64,000 nt of DNA, taken from Streptococcus sp. S1 (GTDB lineage Bacteria; Bacillota; Bacilli; Lactobacillales; Streptococcaceae). The notes under the pieces are model-generated. The model did no database searches. It had not been told where the DNA came from and saw nothing but the letters and a program-made list of their open reading frames with translations. A program made the position numbers and the translations under genes. Below are positions 33,435 through 44,800 of the stretch, in pieces. Positions within the stretch are counted from its first letter, which is position 1; each line of letters starts with the position of its first letter. Location: assembly GCF_034137685.1 (NCBI RefSeq), contig NZ_CP139418.1:585001-649000 (forward strand), given 5' to 3'.

Positions 33435-35096
33435 GTGAGTAGTATTAAATTAGTCACTCTTGGCGGTGTTCGAGAAAATGGGAAAAATCTCTACGTTGCC
33501 GAAGTGAACGATTCGATTTTTGTCTTGGATGCAGGTTTGAAGTATCCAGAAAATGAGCAACTTGGGGTGGATGTCGTTATCCCCAACATGGATTATCTAT
33601 TTGAAAACAAGGACCGCATTGCGGGTGTTTTCTTGACCCATGGTCATGCGGATGCCATTGGGGCCTTGCCATATCTTTTGGCGGAAGCGAAAGTCCCTGT
33701 ATTCGGGACCGAGTTGACCATTGAGTTGGCTAAACTCTTTGTAAAAAGCAATGACAGTGTGAAGAAATTCAACGACTTCCATGTCATCGATCAGAATTCT
33801 GAGATTGATTTTGGGGATGCCGTCGTCTCTTTCTTCCAAACAACCCACTCCATCCCTGAAAGTATCGGGATTGTGATTGGCACTCCTGAGGGCAATATCG
33901 TCTATACAGGAGACTTTAAATTTGACCAAACTGCCAGCGAGTCATACGCGACAGACTTTGCTCGCCTAGCTGAGATTGGACGTGAAGGTGTGCTTGCTCT
34001 TTTAAGTGATTCGGCTAATGCGGATAGTAATATTCAAGTTGCCAGTGAGCAAGAAGTAGGCGATGCCATCTTAGATACGATCGCAGACTGGGATGGTCGT
34101 GTCATCGTAGCGGCGGTAGCCAGCAACCTCTCTCGGATCCAGCAGGTCTTTGATGCTGCGGCTGAGACTGGCCGTCGAGTGGTCTTGACAGGGTTTGATG
34201 TGGAAAACATCGTCCGCACAGCTATTCGCTTGAACAAATTGTCTCTTGCCAACGAAAAACTCTTGATCAAGCCCAAAGAAATGAGCCGTTTCGAGGATCA
34301 TGAATTGATCATCTTGGAAACAGGCCGGATGGGTGAGCCGATCAACGGTTTGCGCAAGATGTCTATTGGCCGTCACCGCTATGTGGAAATCAAAGATGGG
34401 GACTTGGTCTATATTGTCACAACGCCATCTATTGCTAAAGAAGCTGTGGTGGCTCGTGTGGAAAACATGATCTACCAAGCAGGTGGCATTGTCAAATTGA
34501 TCACGTCAAGCTTGCGCGTATCTGGTCACGGAAACGCACGGGACTTGCAGTTGATGATCAACCTTCTTCGTCCTAAATACCTCTTCCCGATCCAAGGGGA
34601 ATACCGCGAATTGGATGCCCATGCGCGGGTAGCGATGGAAGTTGGTATCTTGCCTGAAAATATCTTTATTCCAAAACGCGGAACTGTGATGGAGTACGAA
34701 AAGGGGGACTTCGTCCCTGCCGGTAGCGTCTCAGCTGGAGATGTCATGATCGATGGGAATGCCATTGGTGATGTGGGCAATATTGTCCTTCGTGACCGCA
34801 AGGTCTTGTCAGAAGACGGGATCTTTATCGTGGCGATCACGGTGAATCGCAAAGAGAAGAAGATTATTTCCAAAGCGCGCGTGCACACCCGTGGTTTTGT
34901 CTATGTCAAGAAGAGTCGGGATATTCTTCGTGAAAGTTGCGAATTGGTCAACCAAAGCGTTGAAGACTATTTGACACAAGACAGCTTTGACTGGGGTGAG
35001 TTAAAAGGTTTGGTACGCGACAACTTGTCTAAGTTCTTATTTGAACAAACCAAACGTCGTCCAGCTATCTTACCAGTCGTGATGGAAGTGAAATAA
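33435..35096 (+). CDS. rnjB: Ribonuclease J2
   Basis: RNase J proteins are metallo-beta-lactamase/beta-CASP nucleases that process and degrade mRNA, with J1 and J2 forming a complex in Firmicutes. The 553-residue product has [14 protein letters not shown] near residue 70, TGDFKFD near 160, SGHGN near 360 in the beta-CASP domain, and a C-terminal dimerisation domain ending [13 protein letters not shown]. In J1 the first motif is HxHxDH. Here the final His is Ala, as in streptococcal J2, which is known to be weakly active alone. The start is GTG with AAAGGAG upstream. It is preceded by its own promoter and followed 70 bp later by an esterase gene. Confidence 0.92.
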   Translation: MSSIKLVTLGGVRENGKNLYVAEVNDSIFVLDAGLKYPENEQLGVDVVIPNMDYLFENKDRIAGVFLTHGHADAIGALPYLLAEAKVPVFGTELTIELAKLFVKSNDSVKKFNDFHVIDQNSEIDFGDAVVSFFQTTHSIPESIGIVIGTPEGNIVYTGDFKFDQTASESYATDFARLAEIGREGVLALLSDSANADSNIQVASEQEVGDAILDTIADWDGRVIVAAVASNLSRIQQVFDAAAETGRRVVLTGFDVENIVRTAIRLNKLSLANEKLLIKPKEMSRFEDHELIILETGRMGEPINGLRKMSIGRHRYVEIKDGDLVYIVTTPSIAKEAVVARVENMIYQAGGIVKLITSSLRVSGHGNARDLQLMINLLRPKYLFPIQGEYRELDAHARVAMEVGILPENIFIPKRGTVMEYEKGDFVPAGSVSAGDVMIDGNAIGDVGNIVLRDRKVLSEDGIFIVAITVNRKEKKIISKARVHTRGFVYVKKSRDILRESCELVNQSVEDYLTQDSFDWGELKGLVRDNLSKFLFEQTKRRPAILPVVMEVK

Positions 35097-35166
35097 TAGA
35101 AGAAATGGAAACGCTTGGCGGCCCGAGGCTTGCCGAGTGTTTTTAACAGTAGAAAGAGGGAAGCAA

Positions 35167-35949
35167 ATGGCAGTTATGCAGATTGAGTATTATTCAGAAG
35201 CCTTGAAGATGGAGTGGGGCGTGTCCGTCCTTTATCCCGATGCATCGCGCGTGGAAGATCCAGCGGATACGGATATTCCAGTCCTTTATCTCTTACACGG
35301 GATGAATGGCAACCACCACTCCTGGTTGAAGCGGACTAATGTGGAGCGCATTTTGCGCAATACCAATCTGATCGTGGTCCTACCAAATACCAATAATGGC
35401 TTTTACACAGATACCCAGTATGGCTACAACTACTACACGGCCATTGCGGAGGAATTGCCAGAGACTCTTTCTCGCTTCTTCCCTAATATGACCAAGAAAC
35501 GGGAGAAGACCTTTATTGCGGGTCTATCCATGGGCGGCTATGGATCAATGCTCTTGGCTCTCAAGACAAATCGTTTCTCCCATGCGGCTAGTTTTTCCGG
35601 TGCTCTGAGTTTCCACGATCGGGACTTTGAAAACAATGACTTGGAACAACCAGCTTTTTGGAAGGGGATCTTTGGAGAGATTGAGGATTGGACAACCAGT
35701 CCCTATTCGCTAGAGACTGTTTCCAAGAAGTTCTCAGATAAGAAGACCAAACTCTGGATCTGGTGTGGGGAGCAGGATTTCCTCTATGAGGCCAATAATT
35801 TTGAAGTCAAGGAACTAGAAAAGTTAGGTTTGGATGTCGCCTATACCCACAGCCCAGGCAAGCACGAATGGTTCTACTGGGAACGTGAGTTGGAGCACTT
35901 TTTACAAACTCTGCCAATCGACTTTGAATTAGAAGAAAGATTAAGCTAA
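35167..35949 (+). CDS. estA: Esterase family protein (tributyrin esterase-like, EstA)
   Basis: This 260-residue alpha/beta hydrolase of the esterase-D type probably cleaves short acyl or acetyl esters. Visible parts are [13 protein letters not shown] (oxyanion region), [10 protein letters not shown] with the nucleophile Ser near residue 120, an Asp in CGEQDFLYE, and HEWFYWE with the catalytic His. There is no signal peptide, so it is cytoplasmic unless released by lysis. I start at ATG 35167 with AGAGGGAAG upstream; the frame from 35137 lacks a ribosome site. The gene may be co-transcribed with rnjB. A pneumococcal homologue removes acetyl groups from host sugars; that role here is inference. 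Confidence 0.85.
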   Translation: MAVMQIEYYSEALKMEWGVSVLYPDASRVEDPADTDIPVLYLLHGMNGNHHSWLKRTNVERILRNTNLIVVLPNTNNGFYTDTQYGYNYYTAIAEELPETLSRFFPNMTKKREKTFIAGLSMGGYGSMLLALKTNRFSHAASFSGALSFHDRDFENNDLEQPAFWKGIFGEIEDWTTSPYSLETVSKKFSDKKTKLWIWCGEQDFLYEANNFEVKELEKLGLDVAYTHSPGKHEWFYWERELEHFLQTLPIDFELEERLS

Positions 35950-35970
35950 GATACAAATAGATTGGATATC

Positions 35971-35997
35971 AGTCAGAGCATTTGTTCTGGCTTTTTT
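35971..35997 (+). terminator. Intrinsic terminator after the esterase gene
   Basis: AGTCAGAG (35971-35978) pairs with TTCTGGCT (35985-35992), including wobble pairs, then TTTTT. Moderate strength. Confidence 0.6.
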
Positions 35998-36057
35998 CAT
36001 GTATATAGGAAGAAAAACTAGAAAGGTCACTTATTCATTTCAGTCCTGCTCTCTTTG

Positions 36058-36066
36058 TGGTATAAT
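36058..36066 (+). promoter_or_regulatory. Extended -10 promoter of gltX
   Basis: TGGTATAAT lies 55 bp before the gltX start. No matching -35 is seen, as is common for extended -10 promoters. Confidence 0.65.
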
Positions 36067-36120
36067 AGGAACGATTGAAAAATGAGCTAGAAATAGCGAA
36101 CAAGATAAGAGGAGAGAAAT

Positions 36121-37578
36121 ATGGCAAAAGATATTCGTGTGCGTTATGCACCAAGTCCAACAGGACTACTACACATCGGAAATGCCCGTACAGCATTGTT
36201 TAACTACTTGTATGCACGCCACCATGGTGGAACTTTTATTATCCGTATCGAAGATACTGACCGCAAGCGTCATGTCGAAGACGGAGAACGTTCCCAGCTT
36301 GAAAACCTTCGTTGGTTGGGCATGGACTGGGATGAAAGTCCAGAGACTCATGAAAATTACCGCCAGTCTGAACGTTTGGAACTCTATCAAACATACATTG
36401 ACCAACTCTTGGCTGAAGGAAAAGCCTACAAATCTTACGTTACAGAAGAAGAATTGGCAGCGGAACGTGAACGCCAAGAAGCAGCAGGTGAAACACCTCG
36501 CTACATCAACGAATACCTTGGTATGAGCGAGGAAGAAAAAGCAGCTTATGTTGCAGAACGTGAAGCCGCAGGTATTATCCCAACTGTTCGTTTGGCAGTT
36601 AATGAATCTGGTATCTATAAATGGCATGATATGGTCAAAGGTGATATCGAATTTGAAGGTGGCAATATCGGTGGAGACTGGGTTATCCAAAAGAAAGATG
36701 GCTACCCAACTTACAACTTTGCCGTTGTCATTGATGACCACGATATGCAAATTTCTCACGTTATCCGTGGAGATGACCACATTGCCAACACACCAAAACA
36801 GCTCATGGTCTATGAAGCGCTTGGTTGGGAAGCACCTGAGTTTGGTCACATGACACTTATCATCAATTCTGAAACTGGTAAGAAGTTATCTAAACGTGAT
36901 ACTAACACCCTTCAATTTATCGAAGATTACCAGAAGAAAGGCTACCTTCCAGAAGCAGTCTTTAACTTTATCGCTCTTCTTGGTTGGAACCCTGGTGGGG
37001 AAGACGAAATCTTCTCTCGCGAAGAACTGATTAAACTCTTTGATGAAAACCGTCTCAGCAAGTCTCCAGCAGCCTTCGACCAAAAGAAAATGGACTGGAT
37101 GAGCAATGAGTATATCAAGAATGCAGATCTTGAGACCATTTTTGAATTGGCAAAACCATTCCTCGAAGCAGCAGGACGTTTGACAGACAAGGCTGAGAAA
37201 TTGGTGGAACTCTACAAACCACAAATGAAGTCAGTGGATGAAATCGTTCCATTGACGGACCTCTTCTTCTCAGACTTCCCAGAATTGACGGAAGCTGAGC
37301 GAGAAGTCATGGCTGGTGAAACCGTTCCAACTGTTCTTGAAGCCTTCAAGGCAAAACTTGAAGCCATGTCAGACGATGAGTTTGTGGCTGAAAATATCTT
37401 CCCACAAATCAAAGCGGTTCAAAAAGAAACTGGTATCAAAGGTAAGAACCTCTTTATGCCAATCCGTATTGCCGTTTCAGGTGAAATGCATGGTCCTGAA
37501 TTGCCAGATACCATCTACTTGCTTGGACGCGAAAAATCCATCCAACATATTGAAAGTATGTTGGAAAAAATCAGATAA
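36121..37578 (+). CDS. gltX: Glutamate--tRNA ligase
   Basis: It charges tRNA-Glu, and in Firmicutes also tRNA-Gln before amidation. This class I synthetase has 485 residues, the normal length. The HIGH motif is [20 protein letters not shown] near residue 11, and the KMSKS equivalent is KKLSKRD near 260. A helical anticodon-binding domain occupies the C-terminal third. AGAGGAGAG precedes the ATG. Downstream the chromosome changes from housekeeping genes to a transposase relic and the Ser-rich adhesin locus. Confidence 0.96.
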   Translation: MAKDIRVRYAPSPTGLLHIGNARTALFNYLYARHHGGTFIIRIEDTDRKRHVEDGERSQLENLRWLGMDWDESPETHENYRQSERLELYQTYIDQLLAEGKAYKSYVTEEELAAERERQEAAGETPRYINEYLGMSEEEKAAYVAEREAAGIIPTVRLAVNESGIYKWHDMVKGDIEFEGGNIGGDWVIQKKDGYPTYNFAVVIDDHDMQISHVIRGDDHIANTPKQLMVYEALGWEAPEFGHMTLIINSETGKKLSKRDTNTLQFIEDYQKKGYLPEAVFNFIALLGWNPGGEDEIFSREELIKLFDENRLSKSPAAFDQKKMDWMSNEYIKNADLETIFELAKPFLEAAGRLTDKAEKLVELYKPQMKSVDEIVPLTDLFFSDFPELTEAEREVMAGETVPTVLEAFKAKLEAMSDDEFVAENIFPQIKAVQKETGIKGKNLFMPIRIAVSGEMHGPELPDTIYLLGREKSIQHIESMLEKIR

Positions 37579-37610
37579 TTATCAGAAAATTCCATAATAA
37601 TGTACTGAGC

Positions 37611-37817
37611 TCAAACAGTTAGACAAATAATTTTAGGAAAGGATTTAGTTCTGTGTTGTACAGGACTAAGTCCTTTTAGCTTGACCTTAATTTGTTTTTT
37701 GTCGTAATAGCCAATAAAGCCCATAACGGCTTTTACCAAGTGGTTAAGGTAATAGACTGTCTTTTCATAGTTATAAAACATTTCTGATTTCAAAATACCA
37801 AAGAAAGATCTAATCAT
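37611..37817 (-). pseudogene. Relic of an IS3-family transposase (C-terminal end)
   Basis: On the minus strand the frame reads SFFGILKSEMFYNYEKTV then YYDKKQIKVKLKGLSPVQHR. That is the end of the DDE integrase domain of IS3/IS150-type OrfB proteins, including the conserved SFFGxLKxE glutamate and the KLxGLSPVQYR signature. Only about 68 residues remain. The rest of the transposase and recognisable terminal repeats are missing, so the element is dead. It lies directly between gltX and the first Ser-rich adhesin gene. Confidence 0.8.
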
Positions 37818-37983
37818 GCAGTTACATGAGACATATTAATTAACTTTTACAGTGTAGTTCAAGCAGGTGTTTCATTTTATCTTTTTAATGGAAAAATCAT
37901 CAAGTATAAGAATATCAATATAAATCTTATCAAAGATGAAAACTAATTGACTAATAAATTCGAATTTTTAAAATTAAATTATT
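37818..37983. other. AT-rich intergenic DNA before the Ser-rich adhesins
   Basis: There is no ORF with a ribosome site here. It may hold further decayed insertion-sequence DNA, but I could not recognise any protein similarity in it. Confidence 0.35.
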
Positions 37984-38011
37984 TTAAAACTAGGGTGCAA
38001 TGATGTATAAT
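37984..38011 (+). promoter_or_regulatory. Promoter of the first Ser-rich adhesin
   Basis: TTAAAA (37984-37989), a 16-bp spacer and TATAAT (38006-38011), about 30 bp before the start codon. Confidence 0.6.
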
Positions 38012-38043
38012 GTTAATGTTAAACTGAATAATAAGGAGAACAA

Positions 38044-41000
38044 ATGTTTTTTAAACGTTCTAATGGGTCATTTCGTGAAACCGATCGTGTGACTCGATTT
38101 AAATTAATCAAATCCGGGAAAAATTGGCTTCGTGCAGCAACTTCCAATTTGGGCTTTTTTAAAGTTGTCCGTGGTCAGGTTGAAGAACTGGTTGTAGCAG
38201 AAGTCTCTGAGGAAACGACAGTGACAGCAACTCCAAGTCGGACTTTGTTGAAGGGGATCTTAGCAACTGGTGCTATTCTTGGGGGTGCAGTAGTGACGAC
38301 AGCAGCACAAGCTGATGAAGCAGATGCTAAAACGGCAACAACATCTGAACTCGGCAAAGATGCTCTTGCTGAAGCAGATAGCGTAGTTCTTGGGACGATT
38401 TCAGTATCTGACTCCCAATCTATGAGCGCCTCAGAATCAGAAGAAGCATCAACTTCACTCAGTGAGTCCGCCTCAGAGTCCGTTTCAGAATCCCAATCCG
38501 TGAGCACCTCAGAGTCGGAAGAGGCTTCTACATCTTTGAGTGAGTCGGTTTCAGTATCTGACTCCCAATCTATGAGCGCCTCAGAATCAGAAGAAGCATC
38601 GACTTCACTCAGTGAGTCCGCCTCAGAGTCCGTTTCAGAATCCCAATCCGTGAGCACCTCAGAGTCGGAAGAGGCTTCTACATCTTTGAGTGAGTCGGTT
38701 TCAGTTTCAGTATCTGAGTCAACAAGCGAATCGGAATCAGTTTCGACATCTGAGTCAACAAGCGAATCAGAATCAGTTTCAGCGTCTGAGTCAACAAGCA
38801 CGTCCGAATCAGTCTCAGCGTCTGAGTCAACAAGCGAATCAGAATCAGTTTCAGCGTCTGAGTCAACAAGCACGTCCGAATCAGTCTCAGCGTCTGAGTC
38901 AACAAGCGAATCAGAATCAGTTTCAGTATCTGAGTCAACAAGCGAATCAGAATCAGTTTCGACATCTGAGTCAACAAGCGTATCGGAATCAGTTTCGACA
39001 TCTGAGTCAACAAGTGTATCGGAATCAGTTTCAACATCTGAGTCAACAAGTGTATCGGAATCAGTTTCAGTCTCAGAGTCTGAGTCAACCAGTGTGTTGG
39101 AATCAGAATCAGTTTCAGTTTCAGCATCTGAGTCAACCAGTGTGTTGGAATCAGAATCAGTTTCAGTCTCAGAGTCTGAGTCAACCAGTGTGTTGGAATC
39201 AGAATCAGTTTCAGTCTCAGAGTCTGAGTCAACCAGTGTGTTGGAATCAGAATCAGTTTCAGTCTCAGAGTCTGAGTCAACCAGTGTGTTGGAATCAGAA
39301 TCAGTTTCAGTCTCAGAGTCTGAGTCAACAGTGTGTTGGAATCAGAATCAGTTTCAGTCAGCATCTGAGTCAACCAGTGTGTTGGTGTCAGTTTCAGTCT
39401 CAGAGTCTGAGTCAACCAGTGTGTTGGAATCAGAATCAGTTTCAGTTTCAGCATCTGAGTCAACCAGTGTGTTGGAATCAGAATCAGTTTCAGTCTCAGA
39501 GTCTGAGTCAACCAGTGTGTTGGAATCAGAATCAGTTTCAGTCTCAGAGTCTGAGTCAACCAGTGTGTTGGAATCAGAATCAGTTTCAGTCTCAGAGTCT
39601 GAGTCAACCAGTGTGTTGGAATCAGAATCAGTTTCAGTCTCAGAGTCTGAGTCAACCAGTGTGTTGGAATCAGAATCAGAATCAGTTTCAGCATCTGAGT
39701 CAACCAGTGTGTTGGAATCAGAATCAGTTTCAGTCTCAGAGTCTGAGTCAACCAGTATGTTGGAATCAGAATCAGTTTCAGTCTCAGAGTCTGAGTCAAC
39801 CAGTGTGTTGGAATCAGAATCAGTTTCAGTCTCAGAGTCTGAGTCAACCAGTGTGTTGGAATCAGAATCAGTTTCAGTTTCAGCATCTGAGTCAACCAGT
39901 GTGTTGGAATCAGAATCAGTTTCAGTCTCAGAGTCTGAGTCAACCAGTGTGTTGGAATCAGAATCAGTTTCAGTCTCAGAGTCTGAGTCAACCAGTGTGT
40001 TGGAATCAGAATCAGTTTCAGTCTCAGAGTCTGAGTCAACCAGTGTGTTGGAATCAGAATCAGTTTCAGTCTCAGAGTCTGAGTCAACCAGTGTGTTGGA
40101 ATCAGAATCAGAATCAGTTTCAGCATCTGAGTCAACCAGTGTGTTGGAATCAGAATCAGTTTCAGTCTCAGAGTCTGAGTCAACCAGTGTGTTGGAATCA
40201 GAATCAGTTTCAGTCTCAGAGTCTGAGTCAACCAGTGTGTTGGAATCAGAATCAGTTTCAGTCTCAGAGTCTGAGTCAACCAGTGTGTTGGAATCAGAAT
40301 CAGTTTCAGTCTCAGAGTCTGAGTCAACCAGTGTGTTGGAATCAGAATCAGTTTCAGTCTCAGAGTCTGAGTCAACCAGTGTGTTGGAATCAGAATCAGT
40401 TTCAGCATCTGAGTCAACAAGTGTGTCCGCTTCAGAATCTGTATCAGAAACTCAATCCATGAGCACATCAGAGTCTGAAGAAACATCTAGCTCCTTGAGC
40501 GAATCGGTTTCAGAGTCTGTGTCAGAAACTCAATCCGTAAGCACTTCAGAATCAGAAGAAGCGTCAACTTCCTTGAGTGAGTCTGTTTCAGAATCTGTGT
40601 CAGAAACTCAATCCATGAGCACATCAGAGTCTGAAGAAACATCTACTTCACTCAGTGAGTCTGTTTCAGAATCTGTGTCAGAAACCCAATCAGTAAGCAC
40701 CTCAGAGTCAGAAGAAGCGTCAACTTCACTCAGTGAGTCTGTTTCAGAATCTGTGTCAGAAACTCAATCCATGAGCACATCAGAGTCTGAAGAAACATCT
40801 AGCTCCTTGAGTGAGTCTGTTTCAGAATCTGTGTCAGAAACTCAATCCATGAGCACATCAGAGTCTGAAGAAACATCTAGCTCCTTGAGCGAATCGGTTT
40901 CAGAGTCTGTGTCAGAAACTCAATCCGTAAGCACTTCAGAATCAGAAGAAGCGTCAACTTCCTTGAGTGAGTCTGTTTCAGAGTCTGTGTCAGAAACTCA

Positions 41001-41646
41001 ATCCGTAAGCACTTCAGAATCAGAAGAAGCGTCAACTTCCTTGAGTGAGTCTGTTTCAGAATCTGTGTCAGAAACTCAATCCGTAAGCACTTCAGAATCA
41101 GAAGAAGCGTCAACTTCCTTGAGTGAGTCTGTTTCAGAATCTGTGTCAGAAACTCAATCCATGAGCACATCAGAGTCTGAAGAAACATCTAGCTCCTTGA
41201 GCGAATCGGTTTCAGAGTCTGTGTCAGAAACTCAATCCGTAAGCACTTCAGAATCAGAAGAAGCGTCAACTTCACTCAGTGAGTCTGTTTCAGAATCTGT
41301 GTCAGAAACTCAATCCATGAGCACATCAGAGTCTGAAGAAACATCTAGCTCCTTGAGCGAATCGGTTTCAGAGTCTGTGTCAAGATCGACAACGACTTCA
41401 GTAAGTGCATCAAGTTCTGAATCGACAACGACGTCAACAAGTACGTCAGCTTCTTATTTAGGGTCAATGAGTCAGACTAGATCACAATCTGAATCGTCAA
41501 GCTCTTCCCAAAAATATAGAGGGTCAGAAGGAATTCTTCCAGAAACAGGAACAGCAACGTCAACAGGTATGTTTGCAGCAGGAGCATCTGCGCTTCTTGC
41601 AGGTATTGCTGCCTTGGGTCGTCGTAAGAAAAAGGATGAGAATTAA
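38044..41646 (+). CDS. Serine-rich repeat glycoprotein 1 (accessory Sec substrate), no obvious binding domain
   Basis: The 1200-residue protein has the long accessory-Sec signal peptide with the KxYKxGKxW-type motif ([20 protein letters not shown]) and probable cleavage near residue 88 (AAQA). Only about 30 ordinary residues follow before Ser-rich repeats run from about 119 to 1160. Most Ser-rich glycoproteins carry a globular ligand-binding region between two Ser-rich stretches, and none is visible here. The core array is 16-residue [16 protein letters not shown] units, with regular Leu. Outer arrays are 26-residue [30 protein letters not shown] units. It ends LPETG, hydrophobic helix, RRKKKDEN. 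It should be glycosylated by GtfA/GtfB and exported by SecA2/SecY2. A local frame excursion occurs at residues 429-438. Confidence 0.88.
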   Translation: MFFKRSNGSFRETDRVTRFKLIKSGKNWLRAATSNLGFFKVVRGQVEELVVAEVSEETTVTATPSRTLLKGILATGAILGGAVVTTAAQADEADAKTATTSELGKDALAEADSVVLGTISVSDSQSMSASESEEASTSLSESASESVSESQSVSTSESEEASTSLSESVSVSDSQSMSASESEEASTSLSESASESVSESQSVSTSESEEASTSLSESVSVSVSESTSESESVSTSESTSESESVSASESTSTSESVSASESTSESESVSASESTSTSESVSASESTSESESVSVSESTSESESVSTSESTSVSESVSTSESTSVSESVSTSESTSVSESVSVSESESTSVLESESVSVSASESTSVLESESVSVSESESTSVLESESVSVSESESTSVLESESVSVSESESTSVLESESVSVSESESTVCWNQNQFQSASESTSVLVSVSVSESESTSVLESESVSVSASESTSVLESESVSVSESESTSVLESESVSVSESESTSVLESESVSVSESESTSVLESESVSVSESESTSVLESESESVSASESTSVLESESVSVSESESTSMLESESVSVSESESTSVLESESVSVSESESTSVLESESVSVSASESTSVLESESVSVSESESTSVLESESVSVSESESTSVLESESVSVSESESTSVLESESVSVSESESTSVLESESESVSASESTSVLESESVSVSESESTSVLESESVSVSESESTSVLESESVSVSESESTSVLESESVSVSESESTSVLESESVSVSESESTSVLESESVSASESTSVSASESVSETQSMSTSESEETSSSLSESVSESVSETQSVSTSESEEASTSLSESVSESVSETQSMSTSESEETSTSLSESVSESVSETQSVSTSESEEASTSLSESVSESVSETQSMSTSESEETSSSLSESVSESVSETQSMSTSESEETSSSLSESVSESVSETQSVSTSESEEASTSLSESVSESVSETQSVSTSESEEASTSLSESVSESVSETQSVSTSESEEASTSLSESVSESVSETQSMSTSESEETSSSLSESVSESVSETQSVSTSESEEASTSLSESVSESVSETQSMSTSESEETSSSLSESVSESVSRSTTTSVSASSSESTTTSTSTSASYLGSMSQTRSQSESSSSSQKYRGSEGILPETGTATSTGMFAAGASALLAGIAALGRRKKKDEN
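39061..40420 (+). repeat. 48-bp repeat array of Ser-rich glycoprotein 1
   Basis: There are about 28 copies of a 48-bp unit encoding [16 protein letters not shown], many identical at DNA level. Variants lose or gain 6 or 12 bp (for example ESESESVSA). One unit at 39329-39359 carries a -1 and then a -2 change. All three plus-strand frames stay largely open across the array, so frameshifts here are tolerated over long distances. Confidence 0.92.
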
Positions 41647-41704
41647 TCTATCAAACTCATTCCATTGCTGTCATATAGATGAACTTAGGATTTAAAAATA
41701 AGTG

Positions 41705-41735
41705 AAAGCAAGTCTCGAAAGAGATTTGCTTTTTT
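41705..41735 (+). terminator. Intrinsic terminator after the first Ser-rich adhesin
   Basis: AAAGCAAGTCTC (41705-41716), loop GAAA, GAGATTTGCTTT (41721-41732), T run to 41735. Confidence 0.88.
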
Positions 41736-41772
41736 CTAGTGAAAACTAAGTATGAAAGAATAGTCAAATATA

Positions 41773-41800
41773 TTGAAAATGATCAATAATCCTGTATAAT
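41773..41800 (+). promoter_or_regulatory. Promoter of the second Ser-rich adhesin
   Basis: TTGAAA (41773-41778), a 16-bp spacer and TATAAT (41795-41800), 30 bp before the GTG start. The two adhesins are therefore separate transcription units. Confidence 0.7.
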
Positions 41801-41830
41801 CAAAAGAGAATAATTTTTAGGGAGAAAAAT

Positions 41831-44800
41831 GTGTTATTTAAGAGGATGAATGGAAAGTCTTGGAAGGGAGAGCGGATTACACGATTTAAATTAGTCAAAA
41901 CTGGGAAAAACTGGATGCGTGTTGCGTGCTCAAATATTACTTTCTTCCAACGGAGAGGGAAAGAAGGAGCTCCGCCCTTGTCCTTTTCCAGATCAAGTCA
42001 ATTGGCTCTCACGAGGGGGCTGATTGCAACAGGTGCACTGCTTGGAGCGGTATCGCTTGCTCAACCTACTTTTGCGGATCAAGAAGACAAACAAAGCTTT
42101 GGCTCAGAGTTGGATTCAGAAATAGGTCTAATTGGAAAAGATAGCTTAGTTATAGGGATTGCTGGCAATTCATTAACTAGTGAAAAAATCAACTCCTTGA
42201 CAAGTCAAGAAAGCTTCTCTTCATCAGTAGGAACCCCTGTTTCTGAGATTACTTCAATGGATAGTTCAGAAGCTTCTACTTCAATAAATTCAACCTCTTT
42301 ATCAGAACTGGTTTTAACGGAACCTTCTTTTATCCAATTGGATCAGCAAGAGGAACGACTCTATAAGTTAGCACAGGATATTTATAGGTATATTGACCAA
42401 GCTAAAGCTCTAGAAGATGGAAAGGAGACTGTGTTCCTTGGGAAGCAGGCCTTGGATGCTATTCGTCATCAATTAGCAAATCCTTCAGCTGAGGGAAACC
42501 AAGTAGTTGACCAAGCTAAGACAGCCCGAAACCGACTGATCAATCTTGTCCTACGTACCACTTCAGGAAAACGTGATCCTCGAAATGGGAATGCAATAGG
42601 CTCTGATCAAATGTTGCGAGCCCCATTCGTTATGAGTGGACCTGAAAATAACCATCTCATCACTGCCTATAATTCAGATCCAGTGAGACTCCAGTATATT
42701 GTCCGAGAGCGAAATGGTGGTGTTATCCTAACTTTTATGGGTTATGCTCCAAATAGTGAGCGGGTAGATGGTGTCTTGGTGCCGAATGCGACTTTGAAAA
42801 CCCCCTTTGCTCCCATGCTGATTGAGGGGAAAGTGGGAGATACAGAGGTTGTGGAACCCGGGAAAACATATACGATTACAGTTCGTTTTACCAACGCTCA
42901 CAACCAGTTTATAGACCGTTCTTTCCGAATTAAAGTATTGCCACAAAATGACGGGATTCGAAATCCAATTGTTGCAGTGAAGTCAAACACGCAAGTATCT
43001 GATCTCTCTCAATTGACTGATGCAGAAAAAGAACAAGTGTGGGAAAAGTTTAAGGCTGTGAATCCCCGTCTCATATCTTCTAAGGATTTTAAGTCCTACT
43101 CAGTTTCAGCAACTGGAGAAGTTACAGTTGTTTTCAAAGATAATACGACAAATACTGTAACTGTTCCTTTGACAGAAGATCCACGAATTCGCTCACTTTC
43201 TTTGAGTGTTTCTTCAAGTCTGTCAGAGGTTGAAAGTACATCTAGATTGGGGTCTGAGTCAAAGGAAATATCTGAGTTGAAGAGTTTGTCTGAGGGATTC
43301 AGTGATTCACTGTCTAACTCGAGTGCTATCTCTGCAAGTGTCGGTCTTTCTAATTCAGTATCTATCAGCGAATCAGAAGAAGAATCAATCTCTTTTTCAG
43401 AAGAGGCCTCCTCATCGCTTTCAGAGTCCGTTTCAGAATTCCAATCAGTGAGTGTATCAGAGTCAGAAGAAAGCTCTATTTCCTTGAGTGAGTCATCTTC
43501 AGAGTCTGTGTCAGAAACCCAATCAGTAAGCACTTCAGAATCAGAAGAAACGTCAACTTCACTCAGTGAGTCCGCTTCAGAATCTGTATCAGAATTCCAA
43601 TCAGTGAGTGCGTCAGGGTCAGAAGCAGCCTCTGCCTCACTCAGTGAGTCCGCTTCAGGTTCTGTATCAGAATTCCAATCCGTGAGTGCATCAGAGTCAG
43701 AAGAAACGTCAACTTCACTCAGTGAGTCCGCTCAAGGTTCTGTATCAGAATTCCAATCCGTGAGTGCATCAGAGTCAGAAGAAACGTCAACTTCACTGAG
43801 TGAGTCTGTTTCAGAATCTGTATCAGAAACCCAATCAGTAAGCACTTCAGAGTCAGAAGAGGCATCAACTTCCTTGAGTGAGTCTATTTCAGAATCTGTA
43901 TCAGAAACCCAATCGGTGAGTGCATCAGAGTCAGAAGAAACGTCAACTTCACTGAGTGAGTCCGCTTCAGGTTCTGTATCAGAATTCCAATCCGTGAGTG
44001 CATCAGGGTCAGAAGAAAGCTCTATTTCCTTGAGTGAGTCATCTTCAGAGTCTGTGTCAGAAACCCAATCAGTAAGCACCTCAGAGTCAGAAGAAACGTC
44101 AACTTCACTGAGTGAGTCTGTTTCAGAATCTGTATCAGAAACCCAATCAGTAAGCACTTCAGAGTCAGAAGAGGCATCAACTTCCTTGAGTGAGTCTGTT
44201 TCAGAATCTATATCAGAAACCCAATCAGTAAGCACCTCAGAGTCAGAAGAGACATCAACTTCCTTGAGTGAGTCTGTTTCAGGTTCTGTATCAGAAACTC
44301 AATCCGTGAGCACTTCAGAATCAGAAGAGACGTCAACTTCACTGAGTGAGTCTGTTTCAGAATCTGTATCAGAAACCCAGTCAGTGAGTTCATCAGGGTC
44401 AGAAGAAGCGTCAACTTCACTGAATGAGTCTGTTTCAGAATCTGTATCAGAAACCCAGTCAGTGAGTTCATCAGAGTCAGAAGCAGCGTCAACTTCCTTG
44501 AGTGAGTCTGTTTCAGGTTCTGTATCAGAAACCCAATCCGTGAGTGCATCAGAGTCAGAAGCAGCCTCTATCTCCTTGAGTGAGTCTGTTTCAGGTTCTG
44601 TATCAGAAACCCAGTCAGTGAGTTCATCAGGGTCAGAAGAAGCGTCAACTTCACTGAATGAGTCTGTTTCAGAATCTGTATCAGAAACCCAGTCAGTGAG
44701 TTCATCAGAGTCAGAAGCAGCGTCAACTTCCTTGAGTGAGTCTGTTTCAGAATCTGTGTCAGAAACCCAATCAGTAAGCACATCAGAATCAGAAGCAGCG

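Noticed and set aside
34526..34888. Antisense ORFs within the RNase J2 gene
   Set aside because: They are shadows of a well-conserved coding frame.
38678..40486. 602-codon minus-strand and 590-codon plus-strand ORFs ([11 protein letters not shown] and [11 protein letters not shown] repeats) over the Ser-rich array
   Set aside because: Alternative frames of the 48-bp repeats. The annotated frame has the signal peptide and LPETG anchor.
38400..41390. CRISPR-like direct repeats
   Set aside because: Repeats are contiguous, in frame and without spacers of constant length; they encode protein repeats.
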